Shown here: positions 42,076-42,942 of the stretch, in pieces
Numbering within the stretch: the stretch's first letter is position 1
How the letters are laid out: each line of letters begins with the position of its first letter
NCBI GenBank assembly: GCA_017466685.1
Contig: JAFTTS010000061.1
Location: forward strand, 1-42,942
DNA: 42,942 nucleotides
Reading direction: 5' to 3'
From: Clostridia bacterium
GTDB lineage: Bacteria > Bacillota > Clostridia > Oscillospirales > CAG-272
Position numbers and translations under genes: made by a program
The notes under the pieces: model-generated
Told to the model about the DNA's origin: nothing
Seen by the model: only the letters and a program-made list of their open reading frames with translations
Database searches by the model: none

Positions 42076-42936
42076 CTAAATAAGTGATATCGTCCAATTG
42101 GAACGAGTTGCAATCAGTGCTTCCCATTCAGAATCTTCAAACGCATTGTTTACTGCCGTTTTCGATAATGTCACAGTACGTCCGCTTGTCGAGGTTGACA
42201 GCACATTTATAACGCTCTCGATGCTTGCACGGTTAAGCTTCGTCGAATACTGAAGATTGAGACCGTTCGTTGACATCACACCCGTGAACGTAACATCCTC
42301 AAGAGCTTCACAGTTACCGAACGCCGAGCTGAACGCCTTACCTGCCATACAGCGTACCACAGCGATTTTTTTGAGACTTACACAGTTAAACCACGTTCCG
42401 GTATAATTTGTCGCAGGAATATTCAAGTCCTCGATCTCCTCAAGCTGACGGCATCCGTTGAACATACCGTACACCGTATCTGTCAGCTTGTCGGCACCGG
42501 TCAGGTCAAAATGTGCCGCCTCGAGCTTCTTAACTTTTGCGTGCTGAAACATGACAGCCGCCTGACCTGTTATATTCTGTACCTTGTATTTAGGACGGAT
42601 ATAGTCACCACCCCAGTATCTGAACGCATATGTGTAATCGGTACGCTCTCCATAATCCTGAAACTCGTTCCAAAAACGGTCATATTCCGTCTGTGCACCC
42701 TCTGCATAACCGGCGCTGTATCCGTTTGCATGACCGCTTTCGTACCCTTCCTCAGTGCCAATTAAATGTCCTTCCGAATAACCCTCCGTATGCCCGTTGT
42801 CATATCCTTTAGCATGAACCGCCTCAACACCTGCTGTCATCTCGGATGGCTTGTACGACGTATCGGTCTCAGCCTTTTCGCGTATCTTCGCGGCAATATC
42901 GGAGTAATGCTTGTCATCGGTTGTTACAATCGCCAT
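42076..42936 (-). CDS. phage tail/receptor-binding-type protein with Gly-Tyr/His repeats and leucine-rich-like C-terminus
   Basis: This 286-residue protein starts MAIVTTDDKHYSDIAAKIRE, a module common to receptor-type proteins of clostridial phages. A run of GYxxGH-like repeats follows (about residues 54-82; GYDNGHTEGYSEGH, GYESGHANGYSAGYAEG). The C-terminal half has BspA-like leucine-rich repeats (VYGMFNGCRQLEEIEDLNIP, WFNCVSLKKIAV, FGNCEALEDVTF). Such proteins may bind the host surface. The ATG at 42936 is 6 bases from the window edge, so its upstream region cannot be examined, and the ORF ends in TAG. Confidence 0.8.
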   Translation of the reverse strand: MAIVTTDDKHYSDIAAKIREKAETDTSYKPSEMTAGVEAVHAKGYDNGHTEGYSEGHLIGTEEGYESGHANGYSAGYAEGAQTEYDRFWNEFQDYGERTDYTYAFRYWGGDYIRPKYKVQNITGQAAVMFQHAKVKKLEAAHFDLTGADKLTDTVYGMFNGCRQLEEIEDLNIPATNYTGTWFNCVSLKKIAVVRCMAGKAFSSAFGNCEALEDVTFTGVMSTNGLNLQYSTKLNRASIESVINVLSTSTSGRTVTLSKTAVNNAFEDSEWEALIATRSNWTISLI

Positions 42937-42942
42937 TAATAA

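Larger units (their letters stand above)
26085..42942 (-). mobile_element. prophage, late-gene end only, running past the right edge
   Basis: All genes from 26,274 to the right edge lie on the minus strand, are tightly packed, and include holin, GH25 lysozyme, XhlA-like protein, tail/receptor protein and giant internal protein, which together mark a phage late region. The left boundary is placed after the tRNA-Thr 3' end by context; the core att sequence cannot be set without the other end. Integrase, repressor, terminase, portal and capsid genes are not in the window. Confidence 0.88.

Overview
The window looks like a chromosomal segment of a Clostridia bacterium, probably of the Oscillospirales/Ruminococcaceae type, that runs into an integrated phage. 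The evidence is a dgt-dnaG-rpoD operon, SigA-type promoters with TTGACA or TTGCAA at -35 and 17-nt spacers, strong AGGAGG ribosome binding sites, a GTP-type PEP carboxykinase, a 2[4Fe-4S] ferredoxin, an XRE-cupin regulator next to an AMP-ligase, and PETTA-repeat lipoproteins. Gene identities come from reading motifs in the translated sequence; no database search was possible.

Region 1 (1-12,660) is housekeeping. It holds the end of an AraC-type regulator, an iron-type alcohol dehydrogenase, an orphan solute-binding lipoprotein, and the minus-strand operon dgt > dnaG > rpoD. dgt carries an in-frame TAG where the family has Glu, inside the HD metal-binding core. Diverging from this are holB and a RicT (PSP1) protein with a long disordered N-terminus, then a ferredoxin, an XRE regulator with membrane helices and a zinc ribbon, and a sugar isomerase/epimerase-like TIM barrel.

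Region 2 (12,714-20,645) runs mostly on the plus strand. A three-gene operon encodes an XRE-cupin regulator, an acyl-CoA synthetase and a SASA-type esterase. It is followed by alr, rpmE (with a leader hairpin), hflX and a YigZ-family gene. A gene-free repeat-like stretch (19,636-20,055) and a divergent pair of small HTH regulators sharing one operator close the region.

Region 3 (20,684-26,123) has pckG, a very structured 218-nt RNA gene (22,747-22,964) with its own promoter and terminator that resembles 6S RNA in architecture, an Asp/Tyr-rich lipoprotein with a PETTA tandem repeat, a small membrane protein, rsmA, and tRNA-Thr(CGT).

Region 4 (about 26,085-42,942) is the late end of a prophage, entirely on the minus strand, starting just after the tRNA and running off the window. 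In transcription order it has a tail/receptor-type protein, small accessory proteins, an XhlA-like protein, a GH25 lysozyme, a membrane protein, structural proteins, a coiled-coil internal protein, a 3,110-residue polyvalent protein with a PBECR-type nuclease-like domain, an HExxH peptidase-like domain and other large-polyvalent-protein domains, and a holin. Integrase, terminase, portal and capsid genes are not visible and should lie beyond the right edge. The virion seems to be of a type that ejects large internal proteins with its DNA.
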